DNA from: Planctomycetota bacterium
GTDB lineage: Bacteria > Planctomycetota > J058
NCBI GenBank assembly: GCA_023954375.1
Contig: JAMLIC010000037.1
Coordinates: 26,167 to 90,166 of the forward strand
Direction: 5' to 3'
Length of the DNA: 64,000 nucleotides
Under the pieces are notes generated by a model. The model had not been told where the DNA came from and did no database searches. It worked only from the letters and a program-made list of their open reading frames with translations. Of this stretch, positions 25,484 through 33,766 are shown in pieces. Every line of letters starts with the position of its first letter. Within the stretch, counting starts at the first letter, position 1. Position numbers and translations under genes: made by a program.

Positions 25484-26914
25484 ATGACCCGACCGCTCCT
25501 CCTGCTCCTCGCCCTGGCCCTGCCCGCCCTCGCCGGCGGCCCCTTCGACGTGGCCGCCCCGGCGCCCGCGGGCCTCGACCGCGCCGCCGCGCAGCGCGAG
25601 ACGCGGGCGCTCCTCGAGGCGCTGATCCGCGTCGACACGCGCAACCCGCCGGGCAACGAGCGGGCGGCGGCGGAGGTGATCGCCGCGGCGCTCGAGGGGG
25701 TCGACGGTGTCACCGTCCACGTCCTCGACGCGGGCGACGGGCGCGCGAACCTGATCGCCCGCCTCGCGGCAGCCCGCCCGACGGCGCGGCCGGTGGTCGT
25801 CATGGGCCACATGGACACGGTCGGCGTGCAGGAGGACCGCTGGACGACGCCGCCGCTCGAGCCGACGGAGAAGGACGGCTACCTCTACGGGCGCGGCGCG
25901 ATCGACGACAAGGGCATGCTCGCCGCCGCGGTCGTGGCCCTGCGCGCCCTGGCCGCCCGGCGCGACGCGCTCGCCCGCGACGTCGTGCTCCTGGCCACGG
26001 CCGCCGAGGAGGGCGGCCCGCCCGTCGGCGTCGACCTCGTGCTCGAGCGCCACCGCGACCTCCTGGGCGACCCGGAGTTCGCGCTCAACGAGGGCGGGCG
26101 CGTGCGCCTCCGCGGCGGCCGCGTCGAGGTCGTGAGCATCCAGACGACCGAGAAGGTGCCCTACAACGTGCGCCTCACCGCCACCGGCCGCAGCGGCCAC
26201 GGCTCGGTCCCGCTGCCCGACAACGCCCTCGCCGCGCTCGCGCGCGCCGCCGGGCGCCTGCACGCCTGGCGGGCGCCGGTGCGGCTGAACGAGACGACGC
26301 GGCTGTTCTTCCGCGGCCTGGCGCAGGTCGAGGCCGACCCCGACGTCCGCCGGGCCATGCTGGAGGTGGCCGGCGACGACGCCGCCCGCGCGGCCGCGGC
26401 GGCGGACCTGCTCTCGGGCGACCCGGGGCACGCGGCCGTCCTGCGCAGCGCGGCGGCGCTGACGCTGCTCCAGGGCGGGATCCGGAGCAACGTGATCCCC
26501 TCCGAGGGCGGCGCGACGTTCAACCTGCGCGTGCTCCCGGGAGACGACCCGGCGGCCCTGCTCGCGGCCATGCAGGCGGCCGCCGATGAGCCGACGGTCA
26601 CGCTCGCGCTCGACCGACCGCCCGCGGCGCCGCCGGCGCCCTCGCCGGTCGACTCGCCGCTCTTCCGGGCCCTGGCCGACGCGGCGACGACGATGGCCCC
26701 GGGCGCGGTCGTCGTCCCCTACATGTCGACGGGCGCGACCGACGGCGCGGCCCTGCGCGCGGCGGGGATCCCGACGTACGGGATCCTGCCGTTCCCGCTC
26801 GAGGCCGAGGACGCCCGGCGCATGCACGGCGACGACGAGCGGGTGCCGGTCGCGGCGCTCGGCTGGGGGGCGGAGCTGCTCTACCGCACGCTGCAGGGGG
26901 TGGCGGCGCGGTGA
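25484..26914 (+). CDS. Secreted M20-family metallopeptidase
   Basis: 476 residues with an N-terminal signal peptide (LLLLLALALPALAGG). M20 (ArgE/DapE/CPG2) motifs are complete: GHMDTV (metal His and catalytic Asp) near 106, RGAIDDKG (bridging Asp), AAEEGG (catalytic and metal Glu), and a late HGDDERVP metal His. The dimerisation domain (about 225-350: NVRLTATGRSGHGSVP) is present. Such enzymes hydrolyse peptides or acylated amino acids with two zinc ions; the substrate cannot be inferred. Full length for the family. Its stop is 27 bases from the convergent stop of the alpha/beta hydrolase gene. Confidence 0.9.
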   Translation: MTRPLLLLLALALPALAGGPFDVAAPAPAGLDRAAAQRETRALLEALIRVDTRNPPGNERAAAEVIAAALEGVDGVTVHVLDAGDGRANLIARLAAARPTARPVVVMGHMDTVGVQEDRWTTPPLEPTEKDGYLYGRGAIDDKGMLAAAVVALRALAARRDALARDVVLLATAAEEGGPPVGVDLVLERHRDLLGDPEFALNEGGRVRLRGGRVEVVSIQTTEKVPYNVRLTATGRSGHGSVPLPDNALAALARAAGRLHAWRAPVRLNETTRLFFRGLAQVEADPDVRRAMLEVAGDDAARAAAAADLLSGDPGHAAVLRSAAALTLLQGGIRSNVIPSEGGATFNLRVLPGDDPAALLAAMQAAADEPTVTLALDRPPAAPPAPSPVDSPLFRALADAATTMAPGAVVVPYMSTGATDGAALRAAGIPTYGILPFPLEAEDARRMHGDDERVPVAALGWGAELLYRTLQGVAAR

Positions 26915-26941
26915 GCCCGACGCCAGGGCGCGCCGCGCCCG

Positions 26942-27847
26942 TCACGCCGCGCGCGCGGCCCGCTCGTGCGCGGCGAGGACGTGCCCGGCGAGCGCGTCGA
27001 CGAGCTGCGGCCAGGCGCCCTCGGGGAGGCAGTGGCCCAGGCCCGGCACCACGGCCAGGCGGGAACCCGGGATCGCGGCCGCGGTGGCCCGCCCGGCCTC
27101 GAGCGGGACGAGCGGGTCGGCCTCGCCGTGGAGGACCAGCGTCGGCGCGCGCAGGCGGCGCAGCGCGTGCGTCCGCTGCGGGGCGGCGAGGATCGCCGCC
27201 ATCTGCCGGGCGAAGCCGCGCGGCGCGTGGCAGCGGTCGTACGAGCGCGCCGCGAGCTCGCGCAGCGACTCGTCTTCGACCGGGTAGCCCGGGCCCGAGA
27301 TCGCCCGCGCGAGGAGCACGCCGCACTCGATCGCCTCCTCGCGCGTGCGCGGGGCGCCGCGCCCGAGCAGCGCCTTGACGGCCCCGTACTGCCCGACGTA
27401 GCGGCCGCCGGGCGTCGACATGAGCGACGCGAGCGACAGCACCCGGTCGGGGCGGCCGAGCGCCATCGTCTGCGCGATCATGCCGCCCATGGAGATCCCC
27501 GCGACGTGCGCCGCGGGCAGCCCGAGGTGGTCGAGGAGGCCGGCGGCGTCGGCGGCCATGTCGTCGAGCCGGTAGGGGCTCGTCACCGCGAGCCCGAGGA
27601 GCGCCCGGACGACGAGCCAGCGCAGGGGCGGGACGCCCAGGTGCTCGAGCTGGGTCGACAGCCCGGCGTCGCGGTTGTCGAAGCGGATCACCCGCAGCCC
27701 GCGGTCGGCGAGCATCTCGACGAAGGGGTCGGGCCAGTGGATGAGCTGGGCGCCGACGCCCATGATCAGCAGCACCGGCGGCCCGCCCGCGGGCCCCGTG
27801 ACGTCGTACTCCAGCTCCACCTCGGGGGACACGCGCGCGCGGGGCAT
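26942..27847 (-). CDS. Alpha/beta hydrolase
   Basis: 301 residues, a typical full-length alpha/beta hydrolase fold. Visible features are the oxyanion region (LLIMGVGAQ), RFDNRDAGLS, the nucleophile elbow GISMGG, the acid in LHGEADPLVP and the catalytic His in GLGHCLP. This N-terminal pattern (MGVGAQL, then FDNRDAGLST) is common in aclacinomycin-methylesterase-like and related hydrolases. No signal peptide. The substrate is unknown. It may follow the RRM gene at 28,387 on the same strand, but a hairpin separates them. Confidence 0.88.
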   Translation of the reverse strand: MPRARVSPEVELEYDVTGPAGGPPVLLIMGVGAQLIHWPDPFVEMLADRGLRVIRFDNRDAGLSTQLEHLGVPPLRWLVVRALLGLAVTSPYRLDDMAADAAGLLDHLGLPAAHVAGISMGGMIAQTMALGRPDRVLSLASLMSTPGGRYVGQYGAVKALLGRGAPRTREEAIECGVLLARAISGPGYPVEDESLRELAARSYDRCHAPRGFARQMAAILAAPQRTHALRRLRAPTLVLHGEADPLVPLEAGRATAAAIPGSRLAVVPGLGHCLPEGAWPQLVDALAGHVLAAHERAARAA

Positions 27848-27959
27848 GTGGCCAGTCTGGGCGCCGCCGTGATGATCGTCAAGCGCGCGGCGACGCGGCG
27901 CGGCGGGAGCCCGTTGCGGCGCCGCGGGTTCGTCGGCGGGGGGGCCTCCGGAACGTCAC

Positions 27960-27989
27960 GGGGCCGCCCGTCCCTCGACGAGCGGCCCC
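27960..27989 (-). terminator. Hairpin downstream of the RNA-binding protein gene
   Basis: GGGGCCGC (27960-27967) pairs exactly with GCGGCCCC (27982-27989) around a 14-base loop, 23 bases past the stop on the minus strand. No T-tract. A plausible terminator for the RRM gene. Confidence 0.55.
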
Positions 27990-28012
27990 GCGCCGCGTGA
28001 CTCGCGCCTCGG

Positions 28013-28387
28013 CTAGTAGCCGCCGCGGCCCCGGCCGCCGCCGCCGCCGCCGTAGCCACCACGGCCCCCGCCGCCGCCGCCGCCGTAGCCACCACGGCCG
28101 CCGCCGCCGCCGCCGTAGCCGCCGCCGCCGCCGCCGCCGCGCGGCTCCCGCGGACGGGCCTCGTTGACCGTCAGGCTGCGGCCGTTCACCTGGCTGCCGT
28201 TCAGCGCCTCGATCGCCGCGTTGGCCTCGGTGTCGTTCGCCATCTCGACGAAGCCGAAGCCGCGCGGGCGGCCCGTGTCACGGTCCATGACGATGTTCGC
28301 CCGGGTGACCTGGCCGTACGGCTCGAAGAGGGCGCGGACGTCCTCCTCGGTGGCGGTGTAAGGGAGATTACCGACGTAGATGTTCAT
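28013..28387 (-). CDS. Glycine-rich RNA-binding protein with one RRM
   Basis: 124 residues from the ATG at 28387. One RRM (about 1-80) has RNP2 IYVGNL and RNP1 RGFGFVEM. The tail is a low-complexity Gly/Tyr/Arg repeat (GGYGGGGGGRGGYGG type), as in cyanobacterial and planctomycete Rbp proteins and eukaryotic cold-induced glycine-rich RNA-binding proteins. It probably acts as an RNA chaperone, perhaps at low temperature. The repeat DNA (about 28,016-28,140) is made of near-identical CCGCCG units and is prone to length change. Monocistronic by context. Confidence 0.92.
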   Translation of the reverse strand: MNIYVGNLPYTATEEDVRALFEPYGQVTRANIVMDRDTGRPRGFGFVEMANDTEANAAIEALNGSQVNGRSLTVNEARPREPRGGGGGGGYGGGGGGRGGYGGGGGGGRGGYGGGGGGRGRGGY

Positions 28388-28603
28388 CCAGATCTCAGCT
28401 TGCCCGACGAGAGAGACCAGAGACCGAGGCGCGAACCCGGGCACGGTTGCGTAGGCCTGACTCCGCCGAGGTGGACACCCACCTCCGAGGGGTCGACGTT
28501 CATTCTAAGAGCCCCGCGCCGGCTTGGCGAGGTGCGTGACCGCCCCGGGCGCGCGAAGCCGTGGCGCTGCGCCGAGATGGCGTCGCGGTCGGCGAGTGAT
28601 GGG

Positions 28604-30412
28604 TCAGCGATGTCCCGCCTCGTCGTCGACCTCCGGGGCGCAGAGCACCACGAGTTCCAGCAGCTCGAACTCTCCCGGCCGGAGGTCGGGGTCGAGTCGG
28701 ATGGCGTGCACGAGGGCGTCCTCGAACCAGACGTGCATCGTCGACGCGTCGTCGCGCAGGCGAGTCCACGCGATGCGCTCCCAGTTGGCGCGGTCGCCGG
28801 TGGCCGACGACTTCCACGAGCGCGCGTGCGAGAAGTCCTCGTCCGGCCCCCTCCAGAACACCTTCACGTGCGGGGCGGTGCCAGCCTGATTGCGGCTCCG
28901 GTAGCGCAGGCGGAGCCCACGGGCGCGCCGCGCCTCCGGCAGCATGAAGACGGCGCTCGGGGTGTGGCCCGTCAGGCGAGCGGCGTGCCCGCGCCACTCG
29001 AGCTCCCGGGTCGATGCCGGGACCAGCGGGAGCGGCACCTCGCGCGCGGGTGGGGCGTCGCGCAAGGCGCGGAACGCCCCCACCTCCGCCCGGCGGAGCA
29101 TGGGCATGTAGTCCTTGAGCACGTCGTGGTGCGGGTGCAGCCACCCCGCGTGGCGCGCCACCAGCACGTCCGCCGTGGTCCCCGCGCGCATGTCCCGCTC
29201 GAACGCGCCCAGCGCCTCGCGCATGTACCACGCGTAGTCCAGGCCCGCCCTCGTGTTCGGGACGAGGAGGACGAGCGCGGCGCCGAGGAGCGCCGCGCGA
29301 CCGGCCGCGGCGAGCCGCGGCGGGCCGTAGAGCGTGAAGGTGACGTACGCGGCGCACCAGAGCGGCGCCATGAGGAGCACGTAGCGCGGCTCGAAGCCGT
29401 CCCGGCTGCTCCCGATGGCCAGGCCCAGCGCCGCGAGGCCCGCCATGAGCGCCGCGAGGCCGCCGACCCGCTCCCGCTCGTGCGGGCGCTCGCGCCAGGC
29501 CCAGGCGAGCCCGACTCCGGCCGCCGCGAGCACGAGCCCCGCGACGACCCCCGAGAGCGGCCACAGCGGCTGCGCCCCGGGGCCCAGCCCGACCGTCGTC
29601 ACCTTCGCCGCGGCAAGGAGCTTCCCCGACATCCCCGCGTTGCTCGGATGGTAGGGGACGGGCTCGTAGCCCACGAAGTAGAGCCCGGCGAGCGCCGTCG
29701 CCGCCGCCCCGAGGCCGATCGCCACGCGCGCGCGGCGGCGCGTCCCCGGCACCAGCGCGCGCCGGTGGCGCAGGCCCACCCACACCGCCCAGGCGGCGAG
29801 CGGCGGCACGAGCCCCACGCCGTTGCCGCCGCACAGCGGCAGGAGCAGCGCGGCGACCCCCGTCACGACGGCGGCCCGGGTCGGGTCGTCCGCCGCGCGC
29901 AGGAGCGCCACGAGGACGAGGCCGACCAGGAGCGTCGAGGCGTAGAACTGGACCTGCCAGCCCCAGAGCAGGTTCACCGCGTGGCCGAGGTGCAGGAGCG
30001 CCAGGGGGACGAAGGCGTCCGTCAGCCGCGGCGCCCCGCGGGCGCGCTCGAGGCCCACGAGCAGCGCGAGCGCCAGGGCGGCCGTCGCGAGCGCGTCGAA
30101 GACCATCGGGATCCGGAAGTCGATGACGACGGCGTGGAGCGCCAGGAGCAGGAGGCGCGGGAGCAGGACGCGATGCTCGTTGTGCTGCGACCACAGCCAG
30201 TCGAGCGTGACCGGCTGGGCGCGCGTGAGGGTCGGGACCATGTCCCAGCCGTCGGTGTAGGGCACGTTGCTGCCGTAGCGCAGGATCAGCCACAGCGCGG
30301 CGAGCGTCGACCCGGCCCACGCGAGCCCCACGACGGCGCGCGTCGCGAGTCGGCGCCATCGCCCGGTCGGCCTCCCGGGGAACGGGACGGGCTTGTCGTC
30401 AGCGCGGCTCAT
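28604..30412 (-). CDS. Polytopic membrane protein, GT-C-like, last gene of the glycan operon
   Basis: 602 residues with about ten hydrophobic segments up to about residue 400, then a soluble C-terminal domain (about 450-600) with beta-sandwich character (RGLRLRYRSRNQAGTAPHVKVFWRG) that may bind carbohydrate. The first extracytoplasmic loop has YTDGWDMVP, with acidic residues where GT-C glycosyltransferases place a catalytic Asp. It starts inside the previous gene (14-base overlap). A role in transferring or exporting a lipid-linked sugar is inferred from topology and operon; no close family is recognised. Confidence 0.72.
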   Translation of the reverse strand: MSRADDKPVPFPGRPTGRWRRLATRAVVGLAWAGSTLAALWLILRYGSNVPYTDGWDMVPTLTRAQPVTLDWLWSQHNEHRVLLPRLLLLALHAVVIDFRIPMVFDALATAALALALLVGLERARGAPRLTDAFVPLALLHLGHAVNLLWGWQVQFYASTLLVGLVLVALLRAADDPTRAAVVTGVAALLLPLCGGNGVGLVPPLAAWAVWVGLRHRRALVPGTRRRARVAIGLGAAATALAGLYFVGYEPVPYHPSNAGMSGKLLAAAKVTTVGLGPGAQPLWPLSGVVAGLVLAAAGVGLAWAWRERPHERERVGGLAALMAGLAALGLAIGSSRDGFEPRYVLLMAPLWCAAYVTFTLYGPPRLAAAGRAALLGAALVLLVPNTRAGLDYAWYMREALGAFERDMRAGTTADVLVARHAGWLHPHHDVLKDYMPMLRRAEVGAFRALRDAPPAREVPLPLVPASTRELEWRGHAARLTGHTPSAVFMLPEARRARGLRLRYRSRNQAGTAPHVKVFWRGPDEDFSHARSWKSSATGDRANWERIAWTRLRDDASTMHVWFEDALVHAIRLDPDLRPGEFELLELVVLCAPEVDDEAGHR

Positions 30413-32156
30413 GGTCCACCTCGTCGGCCACGCGCTCGTAGACCGTGGTCCACCCGACCCGGTGCACGAGGCGCCAGCGGTCCGGGTAAGCCTGCACCGC
30501 CGGCGTGGCGTAGCGGCGAGTCAGGTCGAGGAAGGTCAGGTTGTCGATGACGACGTAGGAGACGGGCACCGCCTCGAGCAGGCGCTGCGCCCGGGCGGGG
30601 TCGACCTCGAGGGGCGGGAAGACCGAGGGCCGGCCGATCCGCAGCCACGCGAGGTGCGGCGCGATGCTCGCGACGACGGCGTCCGCCGGGGCGCGGGCCC
30701 CGATCCAGTGGATCACCTCGTCCCACGCGGCCCAGTCGGCGTCGTAGTAGAAGAGCCGCGGGCCCGCCCGGCCCTGGCCGGCGACGTAGGTCGGGCCCTC
30801 GTCCTGGCGGTAGCGGTACGCGGCCTGGACCGAGTAGACCAGCATGAGCAGCGCCGCCGCGAGCGCGCCGATGAGGGCCGCGCGCCCCGCGCGGGGCCGG
30901 CCCCGCGCGGCCAGGGCGCCCTGGAGGCCGGCCGCCCCGGCGACCAGGCCGATCGCGAGGAAGGGCTGCAGCGGCGTCAGGTAGCGGACGAACTGGATCG
31001 GCCAGGGAGTGCTGCACACGAGGAGCGTCGCCACGAGCGCGTAGAGGGGGCCGAGGGGGTGGCCGCGGCGGGCGATGCGGACGAGCCCCCCGATGGCGAG
31101 GAGCCCCAGCGCCGCCAGCGGGAAGGCGACGAGGTCGGCCAGGTGGCGCAGCCTGCGATGCAGCGCCTGGGGGCGGAGCGCCAGCCGGCGCCAGTCGGGC
31201 TCCGTGGCGCTGATGGTCTCGCCCAGGGCGAGCGGCATGCGGGCCGCGTGCCGCACGAGGCGCGCCGTCAGGTCCGCGGCGGAGAGCCGCCCGAGCTCCG
31301 GCCTGAACGGGTCGAGGAGCGCGACGTTCTCCCGGTAGGTCACGTTGTTGAACTGGTAGGGCGCCCGCTGGTACTCGTAGGCCGGCGCGCGCCAGTCGTC
31401 GCTCGCCTGCACGCGGGCGACGTGCGCCTGCCAGGCCACCACGGGGATGAGGGCGACCGCCGCCCGGGCGAGCCCCTGGCGCCAGCGGCGCCGCAGGAGC
31501 GCCTCGCCGACCCACGCGGCGAGGAGCGCCACCCCGGCCGTCCGGAGGAGCGCCGCGGCTGCGCCCAGCGCGCCCGCGAGCGCGAGGTGCCGCGGCCGCT
31601 CGTCCCCGCGCGTCCGCTCGACCACGAGCGCGAGGAGGACCCCCAGCAGGGCGTACGGCAGCTCCGCGAAGAGCAGGTCCGAGAGGAACAGCGAGAGCCC
31701 GTGCAGGGTCGGGATGAGCGCGGCGGCCAGCGCGAGGCCGGTCGGGAGGAGCCGGCGGGCCAGCGCGAAGCAGGCGACGGCGTAGAGCGCGTGGAGGACG
31801 CAGTAGGTGACCCGCAGCCAGGGGCCGACCGCCTCCGGCGCGGCGCTGCCGGCGAGCGCCTGGTGCGCCGCGACGAGCGCGGGGAGGAGCGGCGGGTACT
31901 GCACGGCCTCGGGCGCGCCGGGCTCGTTCAGCAGCCGGTAGCCGCGCCCCTCGTGGAGGGAGGTGCCGAGGATGTGGTAGACGCCCGCGTCGTACCGCAG
32001 GTCCATCGCGCCGCCCAGGCGCGGCGCCCAGAGGAGCGCCACGGCCGCGAGCAGGAGCAGGACGCACCGACGGTCGGCGGGGCGCCAGGTGGCGTCCGCC
32101 GCCGCCGACGCTCGCGGCGGCGCCGCCGCGCCTCCCTCGCGCGCCGTCTCGACCAT
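30399..32156 (-). CDS. Polytopic GT-C-like glycosyltransferase
   Basis: 585 residues, start ATG at 32156 sharing one base with the upstream stop (TGATG). About eleven membrane segments follow a short cytosolic N-terminus. The first periplasmic loop has LRYDAGVYHIL, fitting the acidic motif of the PMT/ArnT-like GT-C superfamily that uses polyprenyl-phosphate sugars. The C-terminal 150 residues are soluble (DEVIHWIGARAPADAVV, then YVVIDNLTFLDL). It resembles dolichyl-phosphate-mannose mannosyltransferase-like proteins common in such operons. Donor and acceptor are unknown. Confidence 0.78.
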   Translation of the reverse strand: MVETAREGGAAAPPRASAAADATWRPADRRCVLLLLAAVALLWAPRLGGAMDLRYDAGVYHILGTSLHEGRGYRLLNEPGAPEAVQYPPLLPALVAAHQALAGSAAPEAVGPWLRVTYCVLHALYAVACFALARRLLPTGLALAAALIPTLHGLSLFLSDLLFAELPYALLGVLLALVVERTRGDERPRHLALAGALGAAAALLRTAGVALLAAWVGEALLRRRWRQGLARAAVALIPVVAWQAHVARVQASDDWRAPAYEYQRAPYQFNNVTYRENVALLDPFRPELGRLSAADLTARLVRHAARMPLALGETISATEPDWRRLALRPQALHRRLRHLADLVAFPLAALGLLAIGGLVRIARRGHPLGPLYALVATLLVCSTPWPIQFVRYLTPLQPFLAIGLVAGAAGLQGALAARGRPRAGRAALIGALAAALLMLVYSVQAAYRYRQDEGPTYVAGQGRAGPRLFYYDADWAAWDEVIHWIGARAPADAVVASIAPHLAWLRIGRPSVFPPLEVDPARAQRLLEAVPVSYVVIDNLTFLDLTRRYATPAVQAYPDRWRLVHRVGWTTVYERVADEVDHEPR

Positions 32157-33766
32157 CACTGCCTCCCCACGGGAGTCGTCCGGTACTCGGTCACGAGCGC
32201 CTTGTCCCGCTCGTGACGCCGCTCGAGCACGGCGTGGGCCTCGAGCCACCACCGCGGCGCGGGTGGGTCGTCGGCCAGCCGGTGGACCTCGATCACCATC
32301 ACGCGCCGGTGGGTCGCGGCGAGCCGCGCCAGGTCCTCTTCGCTGCGGCCGCCGAGCTGGCCGACCCAGGCGACCACGCGGGGGCCGGGCGCCCCCGCGA
32401 GCGGCACCTGCGCGGCGCGGGCCACGCCCGCCACCCCCGACGGGATCGACTGCACGATCACCAGGTCGTCGGGCTCGCAGCGGCGCGCGACGATGGCCCC
32501 GAGCTCGCGGTAGGGCGACCCGTTGCGCGACCGATGGGTGTGGAGCGTCCGGGTGGCCATGGCGCACCCGGCGACCAGCGCCAGCACCGCGGCCGCGCGC
32601 CGCCGCGGCGTGAGCCGGCCCAGGGCCACGCCGAGCAGGAGGACGACCGCCGGCAGGGCGGCGAGCCCGAACCGCGGGAAGCAGGCCGCCTGCGTGCCCT
32701 GGAGCAGGTCGAACACGACGACCCCGAGCGGCGGGGCCAGCGCCGCGGCCCAGAGCAGGCCCCGGGGGCCCCCGATCGGCCGGCTCGGGCGCGGCAGGCG
32801 CCGCGCGGCGAGGGCCAGCGCGACGAGCGCCACCAGCTGCAGGGCCTCGAACCGGCGCGGGACGAGGTCCCAGGTGCCCCGGAGCGACACCTGCCGCCAG
32901 AGGAGGAGCGCCGGCCAGTGCGGCTGATAGGGGCCGTCGTTGTCGAGCCAGCCGCCGGTCACCCGCCAGGCGCCCATGAGCTCGGGCAGCAGCGCGTACC
33001 ACGGGGCCGCGACGAGCGCCGTGACCGCCGCGCAGCCCAGCGCGGTGGCGCGGCGGGCCCGCCCCGGCCAGACGAGCAGCCAGCAGGCGAGCGGCGCCCA
33101 GAGGAAGAGGAAGAAGTAGTGCGTGAGGAGCCCCGCCGCCCCGGCCACGACCAGGCCGGCCGCGGCGCCGCGCGACCCGCGCTCGTGGAGCCGCAGCGCG
33201 CAGGCGATGAGCGCCGCGCAGCAGAGGAGCAGGAGGCCGTACATGCGCCCCTCGGTGCCGTAGTAGACGGACAGCGGCAGGAGCGCGTAGAGCGCGCAGA
33301 CGGGCACCACGGCCGCGCGACCGCCGAGGCGCCGGGCGAGCCAGGCGAGGAGGGGCAGCGCCGCGAGGGCCGCCAGCGCCGTGAAGGCGCGGACGGCCGC
33401 GTCGCTCGTGCCGGCGACGCGCACCCAGGCCGCCAGGAGCAGGTAGTAGAGCGGCGGGCTCGTGTCGGAGCGCCGCACCGCGTCGACGACGCGAGCCGGC
33501 CCGGCGGCCGGGTCGACCTCGAGGTAGCGCGCGTACTCCGCCAGCGGCCGGGGCCCCGGCGCCTCGACGAAGTCACCCTTCGCCGGGTCCGCCAGGCTGG
33601 CCGGGTGCTCCAGGCTGTGGCCGGTGGCCATGGCGAGCGAGAACAGCTCGTCGCCCCAGAGCGCGTGCCGATCGAGGAACAGGCCGCGCGCCGCCCCCGC
33701 CACGACCAGCAGCGCGAGGACGGGCGCGGCCCGGCGGGCGCGCGCGGCGAGCCGCGCCTGCCTCAC
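32156..33766 (-). CDS. Polytopic ArnT/PMT-like glycosyltransferase
   Basis: 536 residues from a GTG at 33766 that overlaps the upstream stop (GTGA). Roughly ten membrane helices. The first loop has LWGDELFSLA, the Asp-Glu motif typical of glycosyltransferase family 39/83-like enzymes, and a later loop has VYYGTEGRMYGLL, as in many bacterial members. The C-terminal soluble region reads RCEPDDLVIVQSI. It probably transfers a sugar from a lipid-phosphate carrier at the outer face of the membrane. Substrate inferred only from the cluster. Confidence 0.82.
   Translation of the reverse strand: MRQARLAARARRAAPVLALLVVAGAARGLFLDRHALWGDELFSLAMATGHSLEHPASLADPAKGDFVEAPGPRPLAEYARYLEVDPAAGPARVVDAVRRSDTSPPLYYLLLAAWVRVAGTSDAAVRAFTALAALAALPLLAWLARRLGGRAAVVPVCALYALLPLSVYYGTEGRMYGLLLLCCAALIACALRLHERGSRGAAAGLVVAGAAGLLTHYFFLFLWAPLACWLLVWPGRARRATALGCAAVTALVAAPWYALLPELMGAWRVTGGWLDNDGPYQPHWPALLLWRQVSLRGTWDLVPRRFEALQLVALVALALAARRLPRPSRPIGGPRGLLWAAALAPPLGVVVFDLLQGTQAACFPRFGLAALPAVVLLLGVALGRLTPRRRAAAVLALVAGCAMATRTLHTHRSRNGSPYRELGAIVARRCEPDDLVIVQSIPSGVAGVARAAQVPLAGAPGPRVVAWVGQLGGRSEEDLARLAATHRRVMVIEVHRLADDPPAPRWWLEAHAVLERRHERDKALVTEYRTTPVGRQ

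Noticed and set aside
28016..28140. Trinucleotide-like CCGCCG repeats as a separate repeat element
   Set aside because: They simply encode the Gly/Tyr/Arg tail of the RRM protein.
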